From Thiodiazotropha sp040506975 (lineage in GTDB: Bacteria > Pseudomonadota > Gammaproteobacteria > Chromatiales > Chromatiaceae), in assembly GCA_965211775.1 (NCBI GenBank), contig OZ242974.1, positions 2,294,001 through 2,358,000 of the forward strand: a stretch of DNA of 64,000 nt, given 5' to 3'. Both the position numbers and the translations under genes were made by a program. The notes under the pieces were generated by a model, which worked only from the letters and a program-made list of their open reading frames with translations, had not been told where the DNA came from and made no database searches. How positions within the stretch are numbered: position 1 is the stretch's first letter; every line of letters starts with the position of its first letter. Positions 1 to 8,505 of this stretch are shown here, piece by piece.

Positions 1-653
1 AGCATCATAGTCAGCTGGGGGTCGAGAGCCCCCTCCTGCTCACTGGCACTGAGAATGGTTCGGATCTCATCACCGGTCATGGAAAAGTGTCCTTCACCAT
101 GGGCGGCAAGGTCGCGTTGACCGAACAACCAGAGCAGCCCATTGGAAGAATGGTTCATGACCCAGATAACGGGGCGCATTATGGTGTGGAGAGCGTTGAT
201 GATCCACGCCACGGACAGGCTCATGGCCTCTGCCTTGTGGAAGGCCAGCACCTTGGGTGCCAGTTCGCCCGCCACCACGTGCAGGAAAGAGATGATGATA
301 AAGGCAATTATATAAGAGAATGTGTGTGCCCAGCCCAATATCTCTTCACTTTGGCCAAACCATCCGAAAGCCGCCTCGATGCTGGGATCCATGACTTGGG
401 TTAGGGTGATCATACCGATGGCGCCCAGGGCCAGCGACACAAGGGTGATACCGATCTGGGTGACCGAATAGAACCTCTCAGGTTCGTTGTGGAGCACTTG
501 GACGATCTTGGCGGACTTGTTGCCTGTACTGGCCAGCTGCTTGATACGACTACGTCGGGCGGAAGTCAGGGCGATCTCAGATCCCACGAAAAAGGCGTTA
601 CCGATGATCAGTAGCAGGATCAGGAATAGCTTGCTTATCAGTATCCAGTCCAT
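1..653 (-). CDS. CNNM/DUF21-domain membrane protein (hemolysin C/CorC family), C-terminus outside the window
   Basis: Reading the minus strand from an ATG at 653, the frame stays open to the window edge, giving about 217 residues of a protein whose C-terminal part is missing here. The N-terminus is a hydrophobic helix followed by NAFFVGSEIALTSARRSRIK, which matches the DUF21/CNNM signature (N-FF-SE-AL-S-RRSR). Next come the conserved stretch YSVTQIGITLVSLALGA and further membrane segments. Proteins of this family usually carry two CBS domains and a CorC_HlyC domain after the membrane part and are linked to magnesium/cobalt export or resistance. A purine-rich ribosome binding site (GGGGAGAAGAGACAG) lies directly upstream of the ATG. 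The family assignment is firm from the N-terminal motif. The transported ion is inference. Confidence 0.8.
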   Translation of the reverse strand, partial: MDWILISKLFLILLLIIGNAFFVGSEIALTSARRSRIKQLASTGNKSAKIVQVLHNEPERFYSVTQIGITLVSLALGAIGMITLTQVMDPSIEAAFGWFGQSEEILGWAHTFSYIIAFIIISFLHVVAGELAPKVLAFHKAEAMSLSVAWIINALHTIMRPVIWVMNHSSNGLLWLFGQRDLAAHGEGHFSMTGDEIRTILSASEQEGALDPQLTMM

Positions 654-859
654 CTGTCTCTTCTCCCCGGATGGAAGGTGAAATTATAATTGATACAGTA
701 GACAAAAATTCAGGTTTAATCTGACACGATACAAGATTTTACAGCTCCTAGCCATGACAACATGAGCCATGGTTGCTCTATGGCAACAGTTTTCATATTG
801 AACTTGCGCTCCCCCTGCGCTGGCAATCCGGGGAAATCTTGCCCCTATCACAACCTGGC

Positions 860-1555
860 CTACCCATCCGCCAATGAGGAAGATGCCTTTGCTTTAGTGG
901 GTTCGACATTGTCGGGCGAGTTGTTTCCAGGATTGTTCACACTGCGGCTGACAGGAAAGAGGCGAGTGTTATCTGATCCATTGGCTAGCAACAGGGGCTT
1001 CAGGATGAGCGGATCTTTGCTCTCCCTGTCGAGCCAGGCGTCATAGTTGTCGGGGGATAAAATCACCGGCATTCTGTCGTGGATGGTTGCGATACCGCCC
1101 TTGGCTTGCGTAACGACAATGGTGCATGAATCGATCTTCTCGCCCTGGCTGCTTTCCCAATGCTCATACAGGCCCGCAAAGGCGAAGGGTTTTCCGTTGT
1201 CTGATGTGATGCAGTAGGGTTGCTTCCCCCTGTTGGTCGCCTTCCACTCGAAGTATCCGCTGGCGGGGATCAGGCATCGGCGATGTTTGAAAGCCGTACG
1301 GAATGACGGTTTGCTATCGATGGTCTCCGCGCGGGCATTGATGGTGCGGTAAGCGAACTTTTTGTCTTTTGCCCAGGAAGGTATCAATCCCCAATGCAAG
1401 CGGACCAATACCCTGACATCGCCTTTCGATTTGATGGCAGCTATCTGCTGAGAGGGTGCGATATTGTAATGCGGACTGATATGCGGTGAAGAAGCTAGGC
1501 CAAAATATTCGATCAGTTCCTCAGCGGCCACATCGAGATAAAACCTGCCACACAT
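860..1555 (-). CDS. yedK: SRAP-domain protein (YedK/HMCES family, abasic-site DNA-protein crosslinker)
   Basis: This 231-residue protein starts MCGRF, so after Met removal Cys2 becomes the N-terminal catalytic residue that crosslinks to abasic sites in single-stranded DNA. The other expected active-site residues are present: Asn31 in YNIAP, Glu103 in ASGYFEWK and His159 in IHDRMPVIL. Arg/Trp-rich DNA-contacting segments (HWGLIPSWAKD, INARAET) lie between them. The length fits the family. The last 30 or so residues (from about NNSPDN) are polar and probably disordered. The gene stands alone, convergent with nothing nearby. The family's role is to shield abasic sites in ssDNA during replication; older names call it SOS-response-associated peptidase. 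Confidence 0.93.
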   Translation of the reverse strand: MCGRFYLDVAAEELIEYFGLASSPHISPHYNIAPSQQIAAIKSKGDVRVLVRLHWGLIPSWAKDKKFAYRTINARAETIDSKPSFRTAFKHRRCLIPASGYFEWKATNRGKQPYCITSDNGKPFAFAGLYEHWESSQGEKIDSCTIVVTQAKGGIATIHDRMPVILSPDNYDAWLDRESKDPLILKPLLLANGSDNTRLFPVSRSVNNPGNNSPDNVEPTKAKASSSLADG

Positions 1556-1808
1556 AGATCCACCATCGCCTCATTGTTTGGTTGAAGTGGACGCCCAGTA
1601 TCCCTATCAGGGCCTGTTGACAGGCACTTTACAGGAACAATTACTGACAAATATATCGTTGTCGATTCGAACTCTGATTTTATACCCATGTTAGCTGATG
1701 TGAGCGTCAAATGAGAGTCATAGGTTAGCGGGGTGTCTATCGGGCCATGATCTTGATCGCTGGCTACAATGAGTGTTCAGGTAGCGATTTTACGATCGGG
1801 GCGGTTAG

Positions 1809-3376
1809 CTCCAATATTTCACGCATTAAAAAGGCAAAATCCTGATACTTCGATATAATTCAGTTGCTTACACTGTAATCGAAAGGATTTTGCCTGTGAC
1901 AAACTGCACCCAGACTGCCTTTGATTTTCCAGCCCTAAAACGCCGTAAGGTTCAAGCCGAGTTTTCCGGTGGCGATATCACCTCGGACGGCGGCGTGTTG
2001 CTGCTGCGTGAGATCGACAGGCGTCTGGGATTGCTCGAGGCGGTTGATGCGGTCATCCCCGACCCGCGAGATCCCCGCTATATTGAACACAGCCAGTTGA
2101 GCCTGTTGCGCCAGCGAGTCTATGGGCTCTGCCTGGGTTATGAAGATCTGAACGACCATCAGACACTACGCACCGACCCGGCCCTACAGAGCTCGATCGA
2201 ACGCGAGGAGGTACTGGGCAGCCAGTCGACACTTTGTCGGCTGGAGAACCGGGTCGATCGCCGGGTTGCCGTTGATGTCCACAACCTACTGCTCGAGCAG
2301 TTCATTGCCTCATATGATGCACCACCCGATGAGCTGATCCTGGATTTCGACGCCACGGATGATCCGGTGCATGGCCGCCAGGAAGGCCGCTTCTTTCACG
2401 GCTACTACGATCACTACTGCTTCCTGCCCCTGTATGTCTTTTGTGGCGATCAACTGCTGGTGAGTTATCTGCGGCCCAGCCGGATCGATGCGCCCAAGCA
2501 TGCCTGGGCGATTCTGGCGCTGTTGGTCAAACGCCTGCGCCGGGCTTGGCCTGAAGTGCGTATCATCTTTCGGGGCGATAGCGGCTTTTGCCGTCACCAC
2601 ATGCTCAGCTGGTGCGAGCGCAACGCTGTGGGCTATATCGTGGGCATCGCCAAGAATGACGCCTTGCTGCGGTGTATCCGTGAGCCCATGCAGTGGGTTG
2701 AGGAACTGGCGAAGCGAACCGGCATGAAGATGCGGGAATTCTTTCAGTTTCACTATGCCGCCAGCACCTGGAAGACGCGTCGCAAGGTGATCGCCAAACT
2801 GGAGGTCACCGACAAGGGGCCAAATCCACGCTTCATCGTCACCAACCTGGCCGGCGACAAACAGCGCCTTTACGATGACCTCTACTGCGCCCGTGGTGAC
2901 ATGGAGAACCGAATCAAGGAGCAGCAACTGGGGCTGTTCGCCGATCGCACCAGCGCGCATTACTGGTGGGCCAATCAGTTTCGTCTACTGCTGTCCAGTC
3001 TGGCCTATGTGCTGATGGAGGCCATCCGGCGCCTCGCGCTGAAGGGCACGGAACTGGCGCGTGCACAGATGACCACGATCCGGCTCAAACTGTTCAAGAT
3101 CGGGGCGGTCATCATTCGCAACACGCGACGGATCCGCTTCCTGCTCTCCAGCACCTATCCCTATCAGGCGCTGTTTTTCCAGGTGGCGGCACGACTCAAG
3201 CCGGGATAGCCCGGCAGAGTGCTGCCCCGGCACGTTGATCAACAATGGGGGTAAGGGGGAGTCTGCCCGGAGGGTGGAAAATCAGGGCTTGATAGAGGTT
3301 TGGTTCCCAGTGAGGGCAAACCATCCAAGCTTGGCCATATCACCGGCTAAATTTAAAAACGGATGAAACATGCGGG
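1809..3376 (+). mobile_element. IS1380-family insertion sequence, type A, copy 1
   Basis: The element is 1568 bp, the same length as the copies at 19350 and 30092. Its left end reads CTCCAATATTTCACGC (CCCC in the other copies) and its right end, reverse complemented, reads CCCGCATGTTTCATCC, which gives imperfect terminal inverted repeats. A 4-bp target duplication TTAG is present at 1805-1808 and 3377-3380. It carries one transposase gene. It lies 14 bp upstream of the FemAB-like gene's start codon, so it separates that gene from its native upstream region. Confidence 0.95.
1896..3209 (+). CDS. IS1380-family transposase (copy 1)
   Basis: This is a 437-residue DDE transposase, counting from the GTG at 1896. 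That start is preceded by AAGGA at a sensible distance; a TTG six bases upstream is also open. The N-terminal motif FSGGDITSDGGVLLL is typical of the family. Catalytic residues are visible as aspartates in ILDFDATDDPVHG, the aspartate in FRGDSGF, and the glutamate in the GDMENRIKEQQLGL block. The copy appears full-length and intact, so it could be active and could supply the transposase for the mutated copy at 19437. The catalytic assignment follows the IS1380/IS4-type superfamily pattern. Confidence 0.95.
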   Translation: MTNCTQTAFDFPALKRRKVQAEFSGGDITSDGGVLLLREIDRRLGLLEAVDAVIPDPRDPRYIEHSQLSLLRQRVYGLCLGYEDLNDHQTLRTDPALQSSIEREEVLGSQSTLCRLENRVDRRVAVDVHNLLLEQFIASYDAPPDELILDFDATDDPVHGRQEGRFFHGYYDHYCFLPLYVFCGDQLLVSYLRPSRIDAPKHAWAILALLVKRLRRAWPEVRIIFRGDSGFCRHHMLSWCERNAVGYIVGIAKNDALLRCIREPMQWVEELAKRTGMKMREFFQFHYAASTWKTRRKVIAKLEVTDKGPNPRFIVTNLAGDKQRLYDDLYCARGDMENRIKEQQLGLFADRTSAHYWWANQFRLLLSSLAYVLMEAIRRLALKGTELARAQMTTIRLKLFKIGAVIIRNTRRIRFLLSSTYPYQALFFQVAARLKPG

Positions 3377-3390
3377 TTAGAGGGCGGTCC

Positions 3391-4536
3391 ATGCAGGTTG
3401 AATTTCACCACAGCATCGATGAGTTGAGGCAAACCGAGTGGGATGCGTTGGTACGCGACGATAATCCCTTCCTGAAGTACGCCTTTCATGCCGCGCTGGA
3501 GCATCATGATTGTGTAGGCAGGAAGTTTGGCTGGATGCCCTGTCATCTGGTGATTCGTGATGATGAGCGTATGGTCGGGCTCTCCCCGCTCTATATCAAG
3601 ACGAACTCCTATGGCGAATTCGTCTTTGACCATGCGTGGGCAGACGCCTATCAGCGAAGCGGCATGCGCTACTACCCTAAAATGGTGAGTGCGATTCCCT
3701 ATACCCCCGCTTACGGTGAGCGGCTTTTGGTTGCTCCGGACGCGGATGCCGGCCAACTGCGAAGAGTGATGATTACTGCAACCAGGCAGCTGGCGATCGA
3801 ATCCGGTTTTTCTTCGATGCACTGGTTGTTCACCACCCGGGAAGAGGGGGCGTTGCTAAGGTCGATGGGCATGCTGGAGCGCCTGGGTGTGCAGTTTCAC
3901 TGGCACAATCAAGCGTATGAGGACTTCGATCACTTTCTTGCCCGATTGACGGCGAAGCGCAGAAAGAACATCCGGCAGGAGAGGCGGAAGGTGATGGATG
4001 CCGGGATACGGTTTCGGGTGTTGCATGGTGATGAGGTCTCGGATAGTGAGTGGCAGTTGTTTGCGGGTTTCTATACAAAGACCTTCGAGGAGCGCTATAG
4101 CCTCGCTACCTTGAATAGCGGTTTTTTTCGTGAGGTGGGCCGCAGCCTGGGGGAGCAAGTAGTCCTGATCCTGGCCTATGATGGTGCGGCCTGTATTGCC
4201 GGTGCGTTGCTCTATCGCAGTCCGTCGGTGCTCTATGGCCGTCACTGGGGCGCTTTGCATCACTATGACAGCCTCCACTTCGAGACCTGTTACTATCAGG
4301 GTATCGAGTATGCCATCAAGCACGGATTGCAGCGTTTCGAGCCGGGCGCACAAGGGGAGCATAAGATCTGGCGAGGTTTTCTGCCTGTTCAGACCCGCTC
4401 CTACCACTGGATCGGTGATCCGCAATTCAGTCTGAGTATCGGGGATTTTCTCTCCAGAGAGACGCCGGCGATCGAAGATTATGAAAAAAGCCTCCTCTCA
4501 AGCTCACCATACAGGGACAAATCGTTTCCTGAATGA
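3391..4536 (+). CDS. FemAB-like / GNAT-type peptidogalycan biosynthesis protein (DUF482, COG3146)
   Basis: This 381-residue soluble protein belongs to the FemAB_like (DUF482) family, whose members have a GNAT-like acyltransferase fold. Recognisable blocks are NPFLKYAFHAALE near the N-terminus, WADAYQRSGMRYYPKM, TAKRRKNIRQERRKV in the middle, and FEPGAQGEHKIWRGFLPV near the C-terminus. The acceptor is unknown for the family. The start chosen is the ATG at 3391, preceded by AGGGCGG. An in-frame ATG at 3370 lies inside the end of the IS1380 element and would add seven residues. Because the element sits between the gene and its old promoter region, expression now depends on read-through from the transposase or on a promoter in the IS. 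No neighbour points to a specific pathway. Confidence 0.85.
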   Translation: MQVEFHHSIDELRQTEWDALVRDDNPFLKYAFHAALEHHDCVGRKFGWMPCHLVIRDDERMVGLSPLYIKTNSYGEFVFDHAWADAYQRSGMRYYPKMVSAIPYTPAYGERLLVAPDADAGQLRRVMITATRQLAIESGFSSMHWLFTTREEGALLRSMGMLERLGVQFHWHNQAYEDFDHFLARLTAKRRKNIRQERRKVMDAGIRFRVLHGDEVSDSEWQLFAGFYTKTFEERYSLATLNSGFFREVGRSLGEQVVLILAYDGAACIAGALLYRSPSVLYGRHWGALHHYDSLHFETCYYQGIEYAIKHGLQRFEPGAQGEHKIWRGFLPVQTRSYHWIGDPQFSLSIGDFLSRETPAIEDYEKSLLSSSPYRDKSFPE

Positions 4537-4606
4537 CTGTAACTATAAGATTAAACGGTAAAAAATAATAAATACCCCAATTTATTACGAATTTTTTTAC
4601 GATAAA

Positions 4607-4664
4607 AGTTGACTAATTTACTTAGTTACTCTAGTCTAATTACCAAGTGATTTACTGGGTAATG
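4607..4664 (+). promoter_or_regulatory. Probable iscR promoter with two tandem IscR (type 1) boxes
   Basis: Upstream of iscR there is a TTGACT (4609-4614) and, 17 bases on, a TAGTCT (4632-4637), a plausible -35/-10 pair. It overlaps AAGTTGACTAATTTACTTAG, which resembles the E. coli iscR-type box core TTGACCAATTTACTCGG. A second similar block, AAGTGATTTACTGGGTAATG, follows at about 4645-4664. Two boxes over the promoter fit negative autoregulation by [2Fe-2S]-IscR. The match was made by eye. Confidence 0.5.
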
Positions 4665-4689
4665 TAAAGAGTACCACTGGAGAAAACCA

Positions 4690-5160
4690 ATGAGATTGTC
4701 AACAAAAGGTCGTTATGCGGTTACCGCTATGCTGGATCTTGCACTAAATGGCAAAAACGGTCCGGTCACACTGGCTGAGATATCCGAAAATCAGGGAATC
4801 TCACTGTCATATCTGGAACAGCTGTTCGCTGCTTTGAGAAACAAGGATCTGGTACGCGGTGTCAGAGGGCCTGGCGGCGGCTACTATCTGGGTAAAAGCG
4901 CCGATGAGATTTCAATCGCCAACATTATCTGTGCGGTCGATGAGTGGGTGGAGTTCACCCGCTGTGGCGGCAGGCAGAACTGCAGTGGCGGCGCCCGCTG
5001 TCTGACACACACCCTATGGGATGATCTCAGCAGCGAGATATTCAATTTCCTGGCAAACATTTCACTCGGCGATCTGGTGCGCAGAAACCTGAACAAGGGT
5101 GAAGATTCAGAGGAAGCACCGTTAACGGTCGTAGGCGACTCCAGCTCTCAGGCCGCCTGA
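4690..5160 (+). CDS. iscR: Fe-S cluster assembly transcriptional regulator IscR
   Basis: This 156-residue Rrf2-family regulator begins with the typical MRLSTKGRYAVTAMLDLA. The winged-helix domain covers about residues 1-80, with recognition helix SLSYLEQLFAALR and wing GVRGPGGGYYL. The [2Fe-2S] ligands occur at exactly the E. coli IscR positions: Cys92, Cys98, Cys104 and His107. It should therefore sense Fe-S status and repress its own promoter. Unlike the usual arrangement, no iscS or iscU follows; the next gene is prmB after a strong hairpin. The C-terminal tail (EDSEEAPLTVVGDSSSQAA) is a low-complexity extension, common among non-enteric IscR proteins. Confidence 0.95.
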   Translation: MRLSTKGRYAVTAMLDLALNGKNGPVTLAEISENQGISLSYLEQLFAALRNKDLVRGVRGPGGGYYLGKSADEISIANIICAVDEWVEFTRCGGRQNCSGGARCLTHTLWDDLSSEIFNFLANISLGDLVRRNLNKGEDSEEAPLTVVGDSSSQAA

Positions 5161-5184
5161 TTCTGCATGGAATTGATTCACTCC

Positions 5185-5215
5185 CGGGGTGGAGGCCGAT
5201 TGGCCTGCCACCCCG
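5185..5215 (+). terminator. Strong GC-rich hairpin after iscR, without a T-tract
   Basis: The arm CGGGGTGGAGGCC pairs with GGCCTGCCACCCCG around a GATT loop, with one bulged G. It lies 24 bp after the iscR stop and about 75 bp before prmB. There is no U-run, so it may be a weak terminator, a Rho-assisted site or a 3'-end stabiliser rather than a classical intrinsic terminator. Confidence 0.45.
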
Positions 5216-5291
5216 TGGCGTATTGGGATAACACCATATAACTTGCTTGCCGAATCGGTTATGATTCACGGTTTTTCGGCCAGTTGCTTCC

Positions 5292-6170
5292 GTGCAGACA
5301 CTTATATCCATTGCAGATTTCATTCGCTGGGGCGCCAGTCGCTTCTCAGAGGCAAATCTGTTTTTTGGGCATGGTACCGACAATGCATTGGATGAATCCG
5401 CTGCCTTGGTCCTGGGCGCACTACATCTCCCCCCCGATCTCCCTGCAAACTGGTTCAGCTGCCGATTGACGGCCGATGAATGTGAACGCGTGGTCGGGTT
5501 GATACAGCGCCGGATCGATGAACGCGTGCCGCTCCCCTACCTGTTGGGGGAGGCCTGGTTTGCCGGTATGAGATTTCATGTCAACGATCAGGTGCTGATC
5601 CCCCGTTCACCCATCGCAGAGCTGATTGAAAAGGGGTTTACACCCTGGCTGGGGCCTTCAGCGGAACCGCGGATTCTTGATCTCTGCTGCGGCAGTGGCT
5701 GTATCGGTATCGCTGCGGCGGCCTATCTTCCCGAAAGTCATGTCGATCTGGCCGATATCTCCACCGGTGCCTTAGAGGTGGCGAAGCGGAATATTGCTGA
5801 ATATGGTCTGCAGGCGCGCGTGACGCTCCATCAATCGGATCTTTTCGAGAAGCTGCCGGTTAAAAAGTATGACCTGATCCTGTCCAATCCTCCCTATGTA
5901 GGCGCGGCCGAAATGGAGGGTCTTCCTGATGAGTACCGGCATGAACCGGTATTGGCCCTGCAGGCGAATGAAAACGGGCTTGAGATTGTCCAACGGATAC
6001 TGAAACAGGCGAAGAGGTATCTCTCCCCCCGGGGTATAATGATCGTCGAGGTTGGAAACAGTGCCCAACTACTGATGGACAGCTACCCGGAAATCCCCTT
6101 TGTCTGGCTCGATTTCGAGCGTGGTGGGGAGGGGGTATTTCTGCTGTCGGCGGCTGATCTGGCAGAATAG
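5292..6170 (+). CDS. prmB: 50S ribosomal protein L3 N5-glutamine methyltransferase PrmB
   Basis: This 292-residue SAM-dependent methyltransferase starts with GTG at 5292. The N-terminal helical substrate-recognition region is followed by the SAM-binding loop DLCCGSGCIGI (about 130-140) and the catalytic NPPYV motif (199-203), which methylates a Gln side-chain amide. The family includes HemK/PrmC, which acts on release factors. The segment VPLPYLLGEAWFAGMRFHVNDQVLIPRSP and the overall length favour PrmB, which modifies ribosomal protein L3. It is followed within about 60 bp by a small conserved gene on the same strand. Confidence 0.9.
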   Translation: MQTLISIADFIRWGASRFSEANLFFGHGTDNALDESAALVLGALHLPPDLPANWFSCRLTADECERVVGLIQRRIDERVPLPYLLGEAWFAGMRFHVNDQVLIPRSPIAELIEKGFTPWLGPSAEPRILDLCCGSGCIGIAAAAYLPESHVDLADISTGALEVAKRNIAEYGLQARVTLHQSDLFEKLPVKKYDLILSNPPYVGAAEMEGLPDEYRHEPVLALQANENGLEIVQRILKQAKRYLSPRGIMIVEVGNSAQLLMDSYPEIPFVWLDFERGGEGVFLLSAADLAE

Positions 6171-6232
6171 GCGAAGGGTATGTTCACAGTGATCGGACGA
6201 AATATTCGGATTAATGAGAGACTGGACAGCAG

Positions 6233-6550
6233 ATGAGCTTACAGCGTGCGCGCAGTGCGGAAGAGTATGTGGAGTGGGTCAAGCAGGCCGTCTTCGAAGT
6301 TGACGACCTTAGAGACTGCTACGACTATCAGATGGATGAGATGGGCCGGTATCCGTCATTCCTCGAGCCATTGGAGGAGGGCATCAAGGCCCTCTACCGC
6401 CAGATGGAGGAGGGTGAATATCACTTCGGCCGCGAAGACCTGTCGTTTATGTCACTGGTAAACCGCCATGGCGACGATATTCCCTTTGCCATTTTGTTAC
6501 GTCAGATCAATGAAACACATCGCAAGGGCATAGAAGTGGATATGGAGTAG
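6233..6550 (+). CDS. Small conserved hypothetical protein, acidic and helical
   Basis: This is a 105-residue soluble protein without signal peptide or membrane segment. It is acidic, rich in Glu, Asp and aromatic residues, and appears mostly helical (EEYVEWVKQAVFEVDDLRDCYDY then FLEPLEEGIKALYRQM). It lies between prmB and hemN on the same strand, with about 60 bp on each side, and may be co-transcribed. I do not recognise a characterised family. Similar small proteins are sometimes mislabelled as secretion-pathway components in databases, and nothing in the sequence supports that. Confidence 0.7.
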   Translation: MSLQRARSAEEYVEWVKQAVFEVDDLRDCYDYQMDEMGRYPSFLEPLEEGIKALYRQMEEGEYHFGREDLSFMSLVNRHGDDIPFAILLRQINETHRKGIEVDME

Positions 6551-6607
6551 ACGACTGTTTGCCGCCCGCCCGGTGTAATATCAAATACTATTAGAGATAA
6601 TTCATTC

Positions 6608-7993
6608 ATGGATCATTCGACACAATTCGATCTTGAGCTGATCGCCAAATATGATCAGAGCGGTCCGCGCTACACCTCCTACCCCACAGCGGTTCAGTTC
6701 CATGATGGGTTTAACGAGGAGGAATACAAGCGGATCGCAAGGGAGAGCAACGAATCCTCCAATCCCCTATCGCTCTATTTCCACATACCCTTCTGCGACA
6801 CGGTCTGCTTCTACTGTGCCTGCAACAAGGTGGCGACCAAGGACCGCAGCCTGGCGGCGGGCTATCTCGCCCGCCTCCATGAAGAACTGCGCATGCAGTC
6901 GGAGTTGTTCGACGCTTCGAGAGTTGTGACCCAACTCCACTGGGGAGGAGGGACACCCACATTCATCAGCCATGACGAGATGCGCGAACTGGTGGCCCAG
7001 ACACTCAAGGCCTTCACCCTGCTGGACGATGATACGGGTGAGTATTCCATCGAGATAGACCCCAGGGAGGCGCAAGGGGATACCATCAAGCTGCTGCGTG
7101 AGTTGGGCTTCAATCGCATGAGCCTGGGTGTGCAGGATTTTGATCAGCGGGTGCAGAAAGCGGTAAACCGGATCCAGAGCAAGGATGAAACCCTGACTGT
7201 ACTACAGTCCGCCCGGGATGAGGGTTTTCGTTCCATCAGCATCGATCTCATCTATGGGCTGCCTTTCCAGAGCGTTGAGAGCTTCTCCAGCACCCTGGAT
7301 CAGATTCTCGAGGTCGATCCTGACCGGCTCTCGGTATTCAACTATGCCCACCTCCCGGAGCGCTTCAAACCGCAGCGGCGCATCAACGAGGAGGAGCTGC
7401 CGCCCCCGCAGGAAAAGCTCGATATCCTGCAGATGAGCATCGAAAAGCTATCGGCGGCCGGTTATGTCTACGTTGGAATGGATCACTTCGCAAAGCCGAA
7501 TGATGAACTGGTGCTGGCGCAGGAGGACGGTACCCTGTATCGCAATTTCCAGGGTTATTCGACCCATGCCGATTGCGATCTGATCGGCCTGGGGGCTACC
7601 TCGATCGGTATGGTGGGTCCGAGCTATGCGCAGAACATGCGCAGTCTCGATGAGTATTACCAGCGCATCGACAGCGGCAGGCTGGCGGTCTTCCGCGGGG
7701 TGGAACTGAACCGGGATGACCGGTTGCGGCGTGATGTGATTACCCGACTTATCTGCCACTTTTCCCTTTCAATGGCGGATGTGGAGAAGCACTGGAATAT
7801 TGTGTTTGAAGCGTATTTCGCCAACGAGATCGAATCGTTGCAGGGGATGGTTGCGGATGGCCTGCTGAGCATCGATGATGACGAGATCAAGGTGCTGCCG
7901 AGGGGGCGCTTGCTGATCAGAAATATCTGTATGCAGTTCGATGCCTATCTCAGCAGCAAGCAGTCGCAGGGGAGTTTTTCCAAGGTCATCTGA
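6608..7993 (+). CDS. hemN: Oxygen-independent coproporphyrinogen III oxidase (radical SAM) HemN
   Basis: This 461-residue radical-SAM enzyme oxidatively decarboxylates coproporphyrinogen III to protoporphyrinogen IX without oxygen in haem synthesis. The iron-sulfur motif Cys63-x3-Cys67-x2-Cys70 is seen in HIPFCDTVCFYCACNK, with the extra Cys72 typical of true HemN rather than HemW. Other HemN blocks are GPRYTSYPTA at the N-terminus, HWGGGTPTF, EIDPRE, LGVQDFD and NFQGYSTHADCDLIGLGATSIG. Length and C-terminal HemN domain match the family. No clear FNR box is visible in the short upstream gap. Its presence indicates haem synthesis under low oxygen. Confidence 0.96.
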   Translation: MDHSTQFDLELIAKYDQSGPRYTSYPTAVQFHDGFNEEEYKRIARESNESSNPLSLYFHIPFCDTVCFYCACNKVATKDRSLAAGYLARLHEELRMQSELFDASRVVTQLHWGGGTPTFISHDEMRELVAQTLKAFTLLDDDTGEYSIEIDPREAQGDTIKLLRELGFNRMSLGVQDFDQRVQKAVNRIQSKDETLTVLQSARDEGFRSISIDLIYGLPFQSVESFSSTLDQILEVDPDRLSVFNYAHLPERFKPQRRINEEELPPPQEKLDILQMSIEKLSAAGYVYVGMDHFAKPNDELVLAQEDGTLYRNFQGYSTHADCDLIGLGATSIGMVGPSYAQNMRSLDEYYQRIDSGRLAVFRGVELNRDDRLRRDVITRLICHFSLSMADVEKHWNIVFEAYFANEIESLQGMVADGLLSIDDDEIKVLPRGRLLIRNICMQFDAYLSSKQSQGSFSKVI

Positions 7994-8017
7994 CGGACAA
8001 TCTGTTGTTTATTCCGC

Positions 8018-8137
8018 TTCCCACGATCCTCCGTGGGAACCCCTATCCTGTGCTTCATTTATCGCGGAGATCTGCATTCCCGCACGGGAGTGAGGGATTA
8101 AGGGTCAGTGGAAATGTAGGGTGCGGCTTGCCGCACC
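8018..8137. repeat. Extragenic palindromes between convergent genes (REP-like)
   Basis: Two perfect stem-loops lie between hemN and the convergent Sel1 lipoprotein gene. The first is TTCCCACG-ATCCTC-CGTGGGAA at 8018-8039. The second is GGTGCGGC-TT-GCCGCACC at 8120-8137. Related sequences recur around 37591-37615 (GTAGGGTGCGGCCTGCCGC) and 37985-38010 (CACGCTCCAGCGTGGGAATGCAG), so these are repeated extragenic palindromes rather than unique terminators. They may end or protect both transcripts. Confidence 0.6.
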
Positions 8138-8150
8138 GCAATCGGCCTCT

Positions 8151-8501
8151 TCAGTTGTTCGGTATCAACGCCCTCTGCGCTTTCTTGTTGCCCTGCGCTG
8201 CCGCCTGCTGAATCCAATGCATGGCCTGGCGGTCACTCTTCTCGACGCCCAAACCGTGATAGAACAGGTAGCCCAAGGCATATTGCGCCTTGTCGTTGCC
8301 GGCGGCGGCAAGTGGAAAGATCAATTGGAAAACCTTTTTATATGCCTTGATGTTATAGGCCAGGTGCGCCTCTTTGAGAATGGCCGCGGTTTCGTCCATC
8401 TGCGCACTGTCGGGTGTGGTGCTGCAACCGTTCAAGGCTATGAGACCTGGCAGCATGCCGAGTAACAGAAGGGTGAATTTCAGTCGTGGGTGGATATTCA
8501 T
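8151..8501 (-). CDS. Sel1-repeat lipoprotein at the end of the type II secretion operon
   Basis: This 116-residue protein has a lipoprotein signal peptide with lipobox ALNGC (Cys26). A Sel1-like tetratricopeptide-type repeat follows (AAAGNDKAQYALGYLFYHGLG, then a second half ending AAAQGNKKAQRAL). It starts only 4 bp after gspF, so it should be the last gene of the gspDEF transcript. Sel1 repeats mediate protein-protein contacts. A role as an accessory or pilotin-like lipoprotein of the secreton is possible but is inference from position only. Confidence 0.75.
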   Translation of the reverse strand: MNIHPRLKFTLLLLGMLPGLIALNGCSTTPDSAQMDETAAILKEAHLAYNIKAYKKVFQLIFPLAAAGNDKAQYALGYLFYHGLGVEKSDRQAMHWIQQAAAQGNKKAQRALIPNN

Positions 8502-8505
8502 GGCA

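Noticed and set aside
1609..1625. AGGGCCTGTTGACAGG near the SRAP gene as another MITE end
   Set aside because: Only the first nine or ten bases match the MITE end and the rest diverges, so chance similarity cannot be excluded.
2310..2960. Long antisense frames within IS1380 and its repeats
   Set aside because: They recur in each copy as shadows of the transposase, with no start signals and no family resemblance.
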